From: Pseudomonas sp. PB120
GTDB lineage: Bacteria > Pseudomonadota > Gammaproteobacteria > Pseudomonadales > Pseudomonadaceae
Direction of reading: 5' to 3'
DNA: 64,000 nt
NCBI RefSeq assembly: GCF_009761815.1
Contig: NZ_RWIN01000132.1
Coordinates: 1-64,000, forward strand
The position numbers and the translations under genes were made by a program. How positions within the stretch are numbered: position 1 is the stretch's first letter; every line of letters begins with the position of its first letter. Below are positions 9,040 to 17,942 of this stretch, one piece after another. The notes beneath the pieces are model-generated. The model did no database searches and was not told the DNA's origin. It saw only the letters and a list, made by a program, of their open reading frames with translations.

Positions 9040-9079
9040 AGGTCACTCCTGATCTTGTGCTGTGCGCGAGGCGGCTATT

Positions 9080-9637
9080 CTAACCGCCGTTCGCCAGTGT
9101 CGCGTAGCGATCGCAATCCTGGGTGTGGTCCATGACCATCCCCGAGGCCTGCATCAGTGCGTAGCAAATGGTCGGGCCGACGAACGTGAAGCCGGCCTTT
9201 TTCAGGCCCTTGCTCATCTCCACGGCGACCGGGGTGACCGCCGGCACTTCGGTGCGATCCTTGAAGTGATTGATCACAGGCTTGTCGCCAACGAACGACC
9301 AGAGAAACGCCACCGGGTCTTCGAGCGCCAGCCAGGCCTGGGCGTTGCGCCGGGCGGCGTTGAGTTTCAGGCGATTGCGGATGATGCCCGGATCGAGCAT
9401 CAATTCATCGATTTCCGCGTCGCTCATCTGCGCCACCCGCTGCACGTCGAAGCCGAACAAGACCTCGCGATAACGCTCGCGTTTGCGCAGCACGGTGATC
9501 CATGAGAGGCCGGCCTGGAACCCTTCGAGCAAAAGCAACTCGAACAATCCCTGCGCATCGCGTAGCGGCGTGCCCCACTCCTGGTCGTGATAAGCCATGT
9601 ACAGCGGATCTTCGGAACACCAAAAGCAGCGTGGCAT
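9080..9637 (-). CDS. tag: DNA-3-methyladenine glycosylase I
   Basis: Excises 3-methyladenine from alkylated DNA in base excision repair. The 185-residue protein keeps the Tag zinc ligands Cys4 and His17, and the C-terminal His/Cys pair in DHTQDCDRY, as well as the catalytic Glu38 in FELLLLEGFQAGLSW. Start is the ATG of MPRCFWC; a longer in-frame extension runs antisense through glyQ and is rejected. The gene is divergent from glyQ with about 80 bp between starts, so the two promoters share this short region. Confidence 0.95.
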   Translation of the reverse strand: MPRCFWCSEDPLYMAYHDQEWGTPLRDAQGLFELLLLEGFQAGLSWITVLRKRERYREVLFGFDVQRVAQMSDAEIDELMLDPGIIRNRLKLNAARRNAQAWLALEDPVAFLWSFVGDKPVINHFKDRTEVPAVTPVAVEMSKGLKKAGFTFVGPTICYALMQASGMVMDHTQDCDRYATLANGG

Positions 9638-9718
9638 AAGGCTCCAGGGGGCGTGCGCAGCAACGAATCGGGTATACTCCCGCTCTTTAAATCGCAGCCC
9701 AAGAAACAGGTGAATTTC

Positions 9719-10672
9719 GTGAGCCAGCCTACGCCAGCCGTGCGTACCTTCCAAGACTTGATCCTCGCCCTCCAGCAATACTGGGCCGAGCAAGGTTGCG
9801 TGGTACTTCAGCCCTACGATATGGAAGTAGGCGCCGGGACTTTCCACACTGCCACGTTTCTGCGCGCCATCGGCCCGGAAACCTGGAACGCCGCTTATGT
9901 GCAGCCCAGTCGTCGTCCGACTGACGGCCGCTACGGCGAAAACCCGAACCGTCTGCAGCACTACTACCAGTTCCAGGTGGTCCTGAAGCCGAACCCGGAC
10001 AATTTCCAGGAACTGTACCTGGGCTCCCTCAAGCACGTCGGCCTGGACCCGCTGGTCCACGACATTCGCTTCGTCGAAGACAACTGGGAATCGCCGACCC
10101 TCGGCGCCTGGGGTCTGGGCTGGGAAGTCTGGCTCAACGGCATGGAAGTGACGCAGTTCACTTACTTCCAGCAAGCGGGCGGCATTGAGTGCTACCCGGT
10201 GACCGGCGAAATCACTTACGGCCTCGAGCGCCTGGCGATGTACCTGCAAGGCGTGGACTCGGTCTACGACCTGGTCTGGGCTGACGGTCCGTTCGGCAAA
10301 GTGACTTACGGCGACGTGTTCCACCAGAACGAAGTGGAGCAGTCCACCTACAACTTCGAACACGCCAACGTCGAGAAGCTGTTCGAGCTGTTCGATTTCT
10401 ACGAAAGCGAAGCCAAGCGCCTGATTGAACTCGACCAGCCACTGCCGTTGCCGAGCTACGAAATGGTGTTGAAGGCGTCCCATACCTTCAACCTGCTGGA
10501 TGCGCGCCGGGCGATCTCGGTGACTGCGCGTCAGCAATACATTCTGCGAGTGCGCACCCTGGCGCGTTCCGTTGCGCAAGCCTACCTGCTGGCTCGCGCC
10601 AAGCTGGGCTTCCCGATGGCGACCCCGGACCTGCGTGATGAAGTACTGGCCAAGCTGGAGGCTGCACAATGA
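9719..10672 (+). CDS. glyQ: Glycyl-tRNA synthetase alpha subunit
   Basis: Catalytic (class II aminoacyl-adenylate forming) subunit of the alpha2beta2 bacterial glycyl-tRNA synthetase. The 317-residue protein begins VSQPTPAVRTFQDLILALQ and carries GCVVLQPYDMEVGAGTFHTATFLRAIG and QPSRRPTDGRYGENPNRLQHYYQFQ, characteristic of GlyQ. The start is GTG preceded by AGAAACAGG; an upstream GTG at 9587 would run into tag and is not used. It overlaps glyS by ATGA, so both subunits are made from one transcript. Confidence 0.97.
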   Translation: MSQPTPAVRTFQDLILALQQYWAEQGCVVLQPYDMEVGAGTFHTATFLRAIGPETWNAAYVQPSRRPTDGRYGENPNRLQHYYQFQVVLKPNPDNFQELYLGSLKHVGLDPLVHDIRFVEDNWESPTLGAWGLGWEVWLNGMEVTQFTYFQQAGGIECYPVTGEITYGLERLAMYLQGVDSVYDLVWADGPFGKVTYGDVFHQNEVEQSTYNFEHANVEKLFELFDFYESEAKRLIELDQPLPLPSYEMVLKASHTFNLLDARRAISVTARQQYILRVRTLARSVAQAYLLARAKLGFPMATPDLRDEVLAKLEAAQ

Positions 10673-12723
10673 GTGCTCTGGATTTTCTGGTTGAACTGGG
10701 CACCGAAGAACTGCCACCCAAAGCCCTGAACACCCTGGCTGATGCGTTCATGGCCGGTATCGACAAAGGCCTGCAGGCCGCTGGCCTGAACTACGAGACC
10801 AAAACCGTCTACGCGGCGCCGCGTCGCCTGGCTGTGCTGATCACCTCGCTGGCGACCCAGCAGCCGGATCGCAGCATCAACCTCGATGGCCCGCCACGCC
10901 AGGCCGCTTTCGATGCTGAAGGCAACCCGACTCAAGCGGCATTGGGCTTCGCCAAGAAGTGCGGCGTCGAGCTGAGCGAGATCGATCAGAGCGGCCCGAA
11001 ACTGCGTTACAGCCAAAGCATCGCCGGCAAACCGACCGCGAGCCTGCTGCCGACCATCGTCGAAGACTCCCTGAACGACCTGCCGATCCCGAAGCGCATG
11101 CGCTGGGGCGCTCGCAAGGAAGAATTCGTTCGCCCGACCCAATGGCTGGTGATGCTGCTCGGTGACCAGGTCATCGATTGCACCATCCTCGCCCAGAAGG
11201 CCGGTCGCGATTCCCGTGGTCACCGCTTCCACCACCCGGAAAACGTGCGCATCACCTCGCCGGCCAATTACCTGACCGACCTACGTGCCGCCTACGTATT
11301 GGCCGATGCCAACGAGCGTCGCGAGCTGATCAGCAAGCGTACCGAAGCGTTGGCGACGATGCAGGAAGGTACTGCGATCGTCCCGCCAGCCTTGCTCGAC
11401 GAAGTGACCGCGCTGGTCGAATGGCCGGTGCCGCTGGTGTGCTCGTTCGAAGAACGTTTCCTCGACGTGCCACAAGAAGCGCTGATCACCACCATGCAGG
11501 ACAACCAGAAGTATTTCTGCCTGCTGGATGCCGACGGCAAGTTGCTGCCACGTTTCATTACCGTGGCCAACATCGAAAGCAAAGACCCGCAGCAGATCAT
11601 CGCCGGTAACGAGAAAGTGGTTCGCCCACGCCTGACCGACGCCGAATTCTTCTTCAAACAAGACAAGAAGCAGAAACTCGAAGACTTCAACCTGCGCCTG
11701 CAAAACGTGGTGTTCCAGGAAAAGCTCGGCAGCGTCTACGACAAGGCCGAGCGCGTTTCCAAACTCGCTGCGTTCATCGCTCAGCGCATTGGCGGCAACG
11801 CTGCCTGGGCTTCCCGTGCCGGCCTGCTGTCCAAGTGCGACCTGGCGACCGAGATGGTCGGTGAGTTCCCGGAGATGCAAGGCGTCGCCGGTTACTACTA
11901 CGCGCTGAACGACGGCGAGCCGGAAGATGTAGCCCTGGCGCTGAACGAGCAGTACATGCCTCGCGGTGCTGGCGCTGAACTGCCAACCACCCTGACCGGT
12001 GCGGCCGTCGCCATCGCCGACAAGCTCGACACCCTGGTCGGCATCTTCGGCATCGGCATGCTGCCAACCGGTAGCAAAGACCCGTATGCCCTGCGCCGTG
12101 CTGCACTCGGCGTGCTGCGCATCCTGATCGACAAGAAGCTCGACCTCGACCTGAACGACGCCGTGGCATTCGCCGTGAATGCGTTCGGTGCCAAGGTCAA
12201 GGCTGCCGGCCTGAACGATTCGGTGCTGGAGTTCATCTTCGACCGTCTGCGTGCCCGTTACGAAGACGAAGGCGTGGACGTCGGCACTTACCTGTCGGTG
12301 CGTGCCCTGAAGCCGGGTTCGGCGCTGGACTTCGATCAGCGTGTCCAGGCAGTTGAAGCCTTCCGCAAATTGCCGGAAGCAGCAGCCCTGGCGGCAGTGA
12401 ACAAGCGCGTTTCGAACCTGCTGAGCAAGGTCGAAGGCTCGGTGCCGACGGTCGTTGAAGCCAAGTACTTCGACAACGCCAACGAATTCTCCTTGTACTC
12501 GGCGATCCAGCAGGCTGACCAGGCTGTCCAGCCGATGGCCGCTGCGCGTCAGTACAGCGAATCGCTGGCGCGCCTGGCAGCACTGCGCGAACCGGTAGAT
12601 GCGTTTTTCGAAGCGGTAATGGTCAACGCCGAAGATGCCAAGGTCCGGGCTAACCGCTATGCGCTGCTGGCGCGTCTGCGTGGCTTGTTCCTCGGCGTCG
12701 CCGACATTTCGTTGCTGGGGTAA
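10669..12723 (+). CDS. glyS: Glycyl-tRNA synthetase beta subunit
   Basis: The tRNA-recognition subunit of the tetrameric glycyl-tRNA synthetase. Its length of 684 residues is typical. Recognisable marks are the N-terminal FLVELGTEELPPKAL, HRFHHPENVRI, EWPVPLVCSFEERFLDVPQEALITTMQDNQKYF, an HD-like central region and a C-terminal anticodon-binding DALR-like domain. The start ATG overlaps the glyQ stop. The gmhB start follows 6 bp after the stop, so glyQ-glyS-gmhB-plsC form one likely operon. Confidence 0.97.
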   Translation: MSALDFLVELGTEELPPKALNTLADAFMAGIDKGLQAAGLNYETKTVYAAPRRLAVLITSLATQQPDRSINLDGPPRQAAFDAEGNPTQAALGFAKKCGVELSEIDQSGPKLRYSQSIAGKPTASLLPTIVEDSLNDLPIPKRMRWGARKEEFVRPTQWLVMLLGDQVIDCTILAQKAGRDSRGHRFHHPENVRITSPANYLTDLRAAYVLADANERRELISKRTEALATMQEGTAIVPPALLDEVTALVEWPVPLVCSFEERFLDVPQEALITTMQDNQKYFCLLDADGKLLPRFITVANIESKDPQQIIAGNEKVVRPRLTDAEFFFKQDKKQKLEDFNLRLQNVVFQEKLGSVYDKAERVSKLAAFIAQRIGGNAAWASRAGLLSKCDLATEMVGEFPEMQGVAGYYYALNDGEPEDVALALNEQYMPRGAGAELPTTLTGAAVAIADKLDTLVGIFGIGMLPTGSKDPYALRRAALGVLRILIDKKLDLDLNDAVAFAVNAFGAKVKAAGLNDSVLEFIFDRLRARYEDEGVDVGTYLSVRALKPGSALDFDQRVQAVEAFRKLPEAAALAAVNKRVSNLLSKVEGSVPTVVEAKYFDNANEFSLYSAIQQADQAVQPMAAARQYSESLARLAALREPVDAFFEAVMVNAEDAKVRANRYALLARLRGLFLGVADISLLG

Positions 12724-12729
12724 GACTGT

Positions 12730-13263
12730 TTGAAACTGCTGATTCTCGATCGGGACGGGGTGATCAATTACGACTCCGACGCTTACATCAAGTCGGTGGA
12801 GGAGTGGATTCCGCTCCCCGGTTCGGTCGAGGCCATCGCGCAGTTGAGCAAGGCCGGCTGGACGGTAGCGGTCGCTACCAACCAGTCGGGCATCGCTCGT
12901 GGCTATTACGACATCGCCACCCTGGACGCCATGCACGCGCGCTTGCGCTCGCTGGTGGCGGAGCAGGGTGGGGAAGTCGGGCTGATCGTCTATTGCCCGC
13001 ATGGGCCGGACGAAGGCTGCGATTGCCGCAAGCCAAAACCCGGGATGCTGAAAACCATCGCCGCGCATTACAACGTATCGCTGACTAATCTATGGTTCGT
13101 CGGCGACAGTCTCGGTGACCTGGAAGCCGCCAAAGCCGTCGATTCTCAGCCAGTTTTGGTAAAAACCGGAAAAGGTGAAATAACCTTGGGCAAGACCCTA
13201 CCGGTGGGCACCTTGATTTTTGACGATCTTGCGGCGATTGCCGCAGAACTTATCCACAATTAA
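12730..13263 (+). CDS. gmhB: D-glycero-D-manno-heptose 1,7-bisphosphate 7-phosphatase
   Basis: A HAD-superfamily phosphatase that removes the 7-phosphate from heptose bisphosphate in the ADP-heptose branch of LPS core synthesis. The 177-residue protein has the HAD nucleophile motif DRDGVIN (near residue 7), TNQSGIARG (near 52), the GmhB zinc-binding segment CPHGPDEGCDCRKPKPGM (near 93), and WFVGDSLGDLEAA (near 121). The start is TTG, 6 bp after glyS. An exact DnaA-type 9-mer overlaps its last codons. Confidence 0.92.
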   Translation: MKLLILDRDGVINYDSDAYIKSVEEWIPLPGSVEAIAQLSKAGWTVAVATNQSGIARGYYDIATLDAMHARLRSLVAEQGGEVGLIVYCPHGPDEGCDCRKPKPGMLKTIAAHYNVSLTNLWFVGDSLGDLEAAKAVDSQPVLVKTGKGEITLGKTLPVGTLIFDDLAAIAAELIHN

Positions 13264-13345
13264 AGCGCTTTCGAGATTCCTGACCAAGGATTGATCGGGG
13301 TTGCGCTTTATATAGACGGGCAGAGCCCGCACGGTAAACGTCGCC

Positions 13346-14125
13346 ATGTCGATACTGCAGGCCATCAGAACCTTCCTCTTTTACCTGCTGCTGGGCACCA
13401 GTTCTTTGCTCTGGTGCAGCCTGAGCTTTTTTATCGCGCCGTTCCTGCCCTTCAAGGCGCGCTATCGCTTCATCAACGTCTACTGGTGCCGCTGCGCCTT
13501 GTGGCTGAGCAAAGTCTTTCTGGGCATCAGCTACGAAGTGAAGGGTGCAGAGAACGTACCTGACCAGCCGTGCGTGATTCAGTCGAATCACCAGAGCACC
13601 TGGGAGACGTTCTTCCTGTCGGCCTATTTCGAGCCGTTGAGCCAGGTGCTCAAGCGTTCATTGCTGTTTGTGCCGTTCTTCGGCTGGGCCATGGCCATGC
13701 TGCGTCCGATCGCCATCGACCGCGACAATCCGAAAGCCGCGCTCAAGCATGTGGCGAAGAAGGGCGATGAACTGCTGAAGGATGGCGTATGGGTGCTGAT
13801 CTTCCCGGAAGGGACGCGCGTTCCCTATGGCACCATCGGAAAGTTCTCACGCGGTGGTACCGCGCTGGCGGTCAACGCCGCACTTCCGGTACTGCCGGTT
13901 GCGCACAATGCTGGCAAGTTTTGGCCAAAAACCGGTTGGGCGAAGAAGCAGGGCGTCATCACTGTGATCATCGGCAAGCCGATGTACGCCGAGGGCAGCG
14001 GCCCGCGAGCCATTGCCGATCTGAATGATCGGGTGCAGAGCTGGAACGAGCAAATGCAGCGGGAAATGGGATCACTTCCACCCGTTCCGCAGGCTCCCGC
14101 ACCAGGTGATCAAGTGGCTGTCTGA
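13346..14125 (+). CDS. plsC: 1-acyl-sn-glycerol-3-phosphate acyltransferase
   Basis: Acylates lysophosphatidic acid to phosphatidic acid at the inner membrane. The 259-residue protein starts with a strong transmembrane segment (about 5-35). It has the acyltransferase block I NHQSTWETFFL (near residue 80; HX4E form), the block III segment FPEGTRVPYG (near 152), and a proline-rich tail. ATG start, 82 bp after gmhB. This is the last gene of the glyQ operon, convergent with gyrB. Pseudomonads carry several paralogs, so the exact acyl preference is unknown. Confidence 0.9.
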   Translation: MSILQAIRTFLFYLLLGTSSLLWCSLSFFIAPFLPFKARYRFINVYWCRCALWLSKVFLGISYEVKGAENVPDQPCVIQSNHQSTWETFFLSAYFEPLSQVLKRSLLFVPFFGWAMAMLRPIAIDRDNPKAALKHVAKKGDELLKDGVWVLIFPEGTRVPYGTIGKFSRGGTALAVNAALPVLPVAHNAGKFWPKTGWAKKQGVITVIIGKPMYAEGSGPRAIADLNDRVQSWNEQMQREMGSLPPVPQAPAPGDQVAV

Positions 14126-14253
14126 TTTCTGTGGATAACCTGTGTACCGTTTTGCTGAAAACCCGCTGAATCAGTTTTTAAGCTTATGATTTATATACAT
14201 ATTTCTTAAACTCATAAAATACCGAAAATGGTGCATAAGTTTTTTTCGGACGT

Positions 14254-14284
14254 AAAAAAACCGGCTGATATAGCCGGTTTTTTT
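14254..14284 (+). terminator. Rho-independent terminator downstream of plsC
   Basis: AAAAAAACCGGC and GCCGGTTTTTTT form a stem with a TGATATA-type loop, with A-tract and T-tract on opposite sides. It could terminate transcription in either direction. Confidence 0.85.
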
Positions 14285-14346
14285 ATGCGTGTAAATTGGG
14301 TGGAACAGGTTGCTCTTATTGGGTGGGCGAGCTGAAAAAATCTGAC

Positions 14347-14380
14347 AAAAAAAGGCCAGCGCATGCGCTGGCCTTTTTTT
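14347..14380 (-). terminator. Bidirectional terminator downstream of gyrB
   Basis: AAAAAAAGGCCAGC / GCTGGCCTTTTTTT stem around a GCATGC centre, 15 bp after the gyrB stop codon. With the terminator at 14254-14284 it isolates the leftward gyrB operon from the rightward plsC operon. Confidence 0.88.
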
Positions 14381-14395
14381 GGAGAACCGACCGAA

Positions 14396-16813
14396 TCAGA
14401 AATCCAGGTTGGAAACTGCCAGTGCGTTGCTCTCGATGAAGTCACGACGAGGCTCGACCGCATCACCCATCAGGGTGTTGAAGATCTGGTCCGCGCCAAT
14501 GGCGTCTTCGATGGTCACTTTCAGCATCCGGCGCTGGCTTGGGTCCATGGTGGTTTCCCACAGCTGATCCGGGTTCATTTCGCCCAGACCTTTGTATCGC
14601 TGGATGGTGTGACGCTTGGTGCTTTCAGCCATCAGCCATTCAAGTGCTTCCTTGAACTCGGTGACCGGCTTCTTGCGCTCGCCACGCTGGATGTACGCAC
14701 CTTCGTCCAGCAGAGTGCTCAATTGAGCGCCCAGGGAAACGACGGTTTTGTAGTCGTTGCTGCCGAAGAAGTCGCGGTTGAAGGTGATGTAGTTCGACAG
14801 GCCGTGGGAGATCAGTTCGACCTCTGGCAGCCAGACGTTACGTTCACGGTCTTCACGCAGGCTGGCTTTGTAAACCAGGCCAGACTTCTCGACGGTGCGC
14901 AGACGGACTTCGTACTTGGCCATCCAGTCCTGCATCGCTGCGTGGTCCGACAGCTGTTCCATGCTCACGGCTGGCAGGTAGATGAAGTGCTCGGTCAATT
15001 CCTGTGGGTACAGGCGCGACAGACGCTTGAGGGTCTTCATCACCAGACGGAAGTCATTCACCAGACGCTCGAGGGCCGGACCGGAGATTCCCGGGGCTTC
15101 TTCGTTCAGGTGCAGGCTCGCGTCTTCCAGGGCCGACTGCGTCATGTACTCTTCCATGGCGTCGTCGTCTTTGATGTACTGCTCTTGCTTGCCTTTCTTG
15201 ACCTTGTACAGCGGTGGCTGAGCGATGTAGATGTAGCCACGCTCGATCAGCTCTGGCAGCTGACGGAAGAAGAAGGTCAGCAGCAGGGTACGAATGTGCG
15301 AACCGTCGACGTCAGCATCGGTCATGATGATGATGTTGTGGTAACGCAATTTCGCAATGTTGTACTCGTCGCGGCCGATGCCGCAGCCCAGCGCGGTGAT
15401 CAAGGTGCCCACTTCCTGCGAAGAGATCATCTTGTCGAAACGCGCCTTCTCGACGTTCAGGATCTTGCCCTTCAACGGCAGGATGGCCTGGGTCTTACGG
15501 TTACGTCCCTGCTTGGCGGAGCCGCCAGCAGAGTCACCTTCCACGAGGTACAGTTCGGAGAGGGCAGGGTCCTTTTCCTGGCAGTCAGCCAGTTTGCCCG
15601 GCAGGCCGGCGATATCCAGCGCGCCTTTGCGACGGGTCATCTCACGGGCTTTACGCGCCGCTTCACGCGCACGTGCCGCGTCGATCATCTTGCCGACGAC
15701 CAGTTTGGCCTCGTTCGGGTTTTCCAGCAGGAAGTCGGAGAAGTACTTGCCCATTTCCTGTTCGACCGCGGTCTTCACTTCGGAAGACACCAGCTTGTCT
15801 TTAGTCTGGGAGCTGAACTTCGGGTCCGGTACCTTCACCGAAATGATCGCGGTCAGGCCTTCACGGGCATCGTCACCGGTGGTCGCGACTTTGTGCTTCT
15901 TCGCCAGGCCTTCAGCTTCGATGTAGGTGTTGAGGTTACGCGTCAGTGCGGAACGGAAACCCACCAGGTGAGTACCGCCATCGCGCTGTGGAATGTTGTT
16001 GGTGAAGCACAACAGGTTCTCGTTGAAGCTGTCGTTCCACTGCAGGGCGATTTCCACGCCGATGCCGTCTTCACGCTGGATGTTGAAGTGGAACACCTGG
16101 TTGACCGCAGTCTTGTTGGTGTTCAGGTATTCAACGAACGCACGCAGGCCGCCTTCGTATTTGAACAGCTCTTCCTTGCCGCTGCGCTCGTCCTTGAGGA
16201 CGATGCCAACACCAGAGTTGAGGAAGGACAGTTCACGAATCCGCTTGGCCAGGATGTCCCAGCTGAAGTGGATATTCTTGAAGGTTTCAGCCGATGGCTT
16301 GAAGTGAATCTGGGTGCCCGTGGTTTCGCTCTCGCCAACGATTTTCATCGGCTCTTGCGGGACGCCATGGACGTAAGTCTGTTCCCAGATCTTGCCGCTG
16401 CGGCGAACGGTCAGGACCAGTTCCTTGGACAGTGCGTTTACAACCGACACACCTACACCGTGCAGGCCGCCGGATACTTTGTAGGAGTTGTCGTCGAATT
16501 TACCGCCGGCGTGCAGCACGGTCATGATGACCTCGGCTGCCGAAACGCCTTCTTCTTTGTGGACGTCTACCGGGATACCACGGCCGTTGTCGCGAACGGT
16601 GATGGATTCATCCGGGTGAATAATGATGCTGATGTCGTCGCAGTGGCCGGCGAGAGCTTCGTCGATCGAGTTATCGACCACCTCGAACACCATGTGGTGC
16701 AGACCGCTGCCATCGTCTGTGTCACCAATGTACATACCGGGACGTTTGCGTACGGCATCCAGGCCTTTCAGCACTTTAATGCTCGTTGAGTCGTACGTAT
16801 TTTCTTCGCTCAA
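14396..16813 (-). CDS. gyrB: DNA gyrase subunit B
   Basis: ATPase subunit of gyrase, which introduces negative supercoils using ATP. The 805-residue protein shows the GHKL ATPase domain (EVVDNSIDEALAG near residue 42, GRGIPVD, GGLHGVGVSVVNALS), the transducer region, and the TOPRIM domain (LYLVEGDSAGGSAKQGRNRKTQAILPL; MTDADVDGSHI). The C-terminal GLGEMNPDQLWETTMDP segment is also present. I chose a TTG start giving SEENTYDSTSIKVLKG, the usual Pseudomonas N-terminus, because GGGAG lies 8 bases upstream; the in-frame GTG three codons earlier would have no spacer. It lies 5 bp after recF. Confidence 0.96.
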   Translation of the reverse strand: MSEENTYDSTSIKVLKGLDAVRKRPGMYIGDTDDGSGLHHMVFEVVDNSIDEALAGHCDDISIIIHPDESITVRDNGRGIPVDVHKEEGVSAAEVIMTVLHAGGKFDDNSYKVSGGLHGVGVSVVNALSKELVLTVRRSGKIWEQTYVHGVPQEPMKIVGESETTGTQIHFKPSAETFKNIHFSWDILAKRIRELSFLNSGVGIVLKDERSGKEELFKYEGGLRAFVEYLNTNKTAVNQVFHFNIQREDGIGVEIALQWNDSFNENLLCFTNNIPQRDGGTHLVGFRSALTRNLNTYIEAEGLAKKHKVATTGDDAREGLTAIISVKVPDPKFSSQTKDKLVSSEVKTAVEQEMGKYFSDFLLENPNEAKLVVGKMIDAARAREAARKAREMTRRKGALDIAGLPGKLADCQEKDPALSELYLVEGDSAGGSAKQGRNRKTQAILPLKGKILNVEKARFDKMISSQEVGTLITALGCGIGRDEYNIAKLRYHNIIIMTDADVDGSHIRTLLLTFFFRQLPELIERGYIYIAQPPLYKVKKGKQEQYIKDDDAMEEYMTQSALEDASLHLNEEAPGISGPALERLVNDFRLVMKTLKRLSRLYPQELTEHFIYLPAVSMEQLSDHAAMQDWMAKYEVRLRTVEKSGLVYKASLREDRERNVWLPEVELISHGLSNYITFNRDFFGSNDYKTVVSLGAQLSTLLDEGAYIQRGERKKPVTEFKEALEWLMAESTKRHTIQRYKGLGEMNPDQLWETTMDPSQRRMLKVTIEDAIGADQIFNTLMGDAVEPRRDFIESNALAVSNLDF

Positions 16814-16818
16814 TGCCT

Positions 16819-17922
16819 TCACTCCCGATGGTCGTGGGTCTGGGTGATACGGCCCTGTTCCACGTGGAACAGGGCGACTGGCGTTTCCGTCTGCCAGCCT
16901 TCCCTCAATAATTCGTGATCTACACAAGTGATAAACACCTGGCAGCGTAAGTCTTCCAGCAAGCGGCAAAGCGCGCGGCGGTGGTTCTCGTCCAGTTCGG
17001 ACGGCAGATCATCCACCAGATAAATACACTGGCCGCGTCGGGCCTGGCTGACCAAATGCCCTTGGGCAATACGCAATGCGCACACCACCAACTTTTGCTG
17101 TCCGCGGGACAAGATGTCCGCAGCGTTATGTGCGCCTAATCTAAGGCGCAAATCAGCGCGTTGTGGTCCGGCCTGGGTATGACCCATTTGCTGATCCCGC
17201 TGAACAGACCCAGCGAGCACGGCGCTTAGTTCGCGGTCCTTGTCCCAGCCCCGGTAATAGCTGAGCGTCAAACCTTCCAGCTCAACCAATTCGCTCAAGG
17301 TCTGTTCAAAGACTGGTTTCAAAGCTTTGATGTAGGCGCGGCGGTATTCATCTATTTCAGCGCTGGCCTGGCACAGTTCCCTGTCCCAAACCGCTTGCGA
17401 AACGGCGTCAAGTGTACCATGCCGCAGCCAAGAGTTTCTCTGGCGCAAGGCCTTCTGCAAGCGCTGCCAGGTGGACATGAATCGCGGTTCCACGTGGAAC
17501 ACGCCCCAGTCGAGGAACTGCCGGCGGATCTTCGGCGCACCTTCGAGCAAGCGAAAGCTGTCCGGGTTGATCAGCTGCAGAGGAAGGATTTCCGCCAGCT
17601 GCGCCGCACTGCGAGCATTCTGCCCATCGATACGGATCTGAAACTCCCCTTGGCGATCGCGTGATATTCCCAGGGCGCTATGCCCACCCTCGGCCAACTC
17701 CACCTGACCGAACACCGTACAGGCAAGCTGCTCATACTGGATAACCGGTAAAAGGCGGGTGCTACGAAACGAACGGGCAAGCCCCAGCAAATGAATGGCT
17801 TCCAGCACACTGGTTTTGCCGCTGCCGTTGGCGCCGTAAAGAATATTGATTCGGGGGGAGGGGGAGAAGGTCACCGGGTGCAAATTGCGCACCGCGGTGA
17901 CCGAGACGCGACTTAAGGACAT
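16819..17922 (-). CDS. recF: DNA replication and repair protein RecF
   Basis: SMC-like ATPase that helps load RecA at gaps with RecO and RecR. The 367-residue protein has Walker A GANGSGKTS (residues 30-38), a signature-like ILSRGQQKLVVCALRIAQG (near 285) and Walker B CIYLVDDLPSELDENHRR (near 315). ATG start. It is third in the dnaA-dnaN-recF-gyrB cluster. Two parS palindromes lie inside its coding sequence, encoding the FHVE peptides near residues 145 and 350. Confidence 0.97.
   Translation of the reverse strand: MSLSRVSVTAVRNLHPVTFSPSPRINILYGANGSGKTSVLEAIHLLGLARSFRSTRLLPVIQYEQLACTVFGQVELAEGGHSALGISRDRQGEFQIRIDGQNARSAAQLAEILPLQLINPDSFRLLEGAPKIRRQFLDWGVFHVEPRFMSTWQRLQKALRQRNSWLRHGTLDAVSQAVWDRELCQASAEIDEYRRAYIKALKPVFEQTLSELVELEGLTLSYYRGWDKDRELSAVLAGSVQRDQQMGHTQAGPQRADLRLRLGAHNAADILSRGQQKLVVCALRIAQGHLVSQARRGQCIYLVDDLPSELDENHRRALCRLLEDLRCQVFITCVDHELLREGWQTETPVALFHVEQGRITQTHDHRE
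16856..16871. promoter_or_regulatory. parS centromere site (in recF 3' end)
   Basis: TGTTCCACGTGGAACA is a perfect 16-bp palindrome identical to the consensus bacterial parS. It is the binding and CTP-dependent loading site for ParB, encoded at 29.0 kb. It lies within the last codons of recF, about 3.9 kb from oriC. Confidence 0.95.
17486..17501. promoter_or_regulatory. parS centromere site (inside recF)
   Basis: GGTTCCACGTGGAACA has the full 14-bp palindromic core GTTCCACGTGGAAC, with one outer base different from the consensus. It lies in the middle of recF, 630 bp from the perfect copy, making a close parS pair. Confidence 0.92.
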
Positions 17923-17942
17923 CTAGCTTCTGCTAAGCATGA

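Noticed and set aside
9638..10717. Long N-terminal extension of tag into glyQ
   Set aside because: The extension is antisense to glyQ; the Tag family starts at MPRCFWC.
11281..13068. 595-residue frame antisense to glyS and gmhB
   Set aside because: No domain, overlaps two clear genes.
14363..16789. 808-residue open frame on the plus strand antisense to gyrB
   Set aside because: It mirrors the gyrB coding strand, lacks any recognisable domain, and gyrB is unmistakable. It is an artefact of GC-rich codon use.
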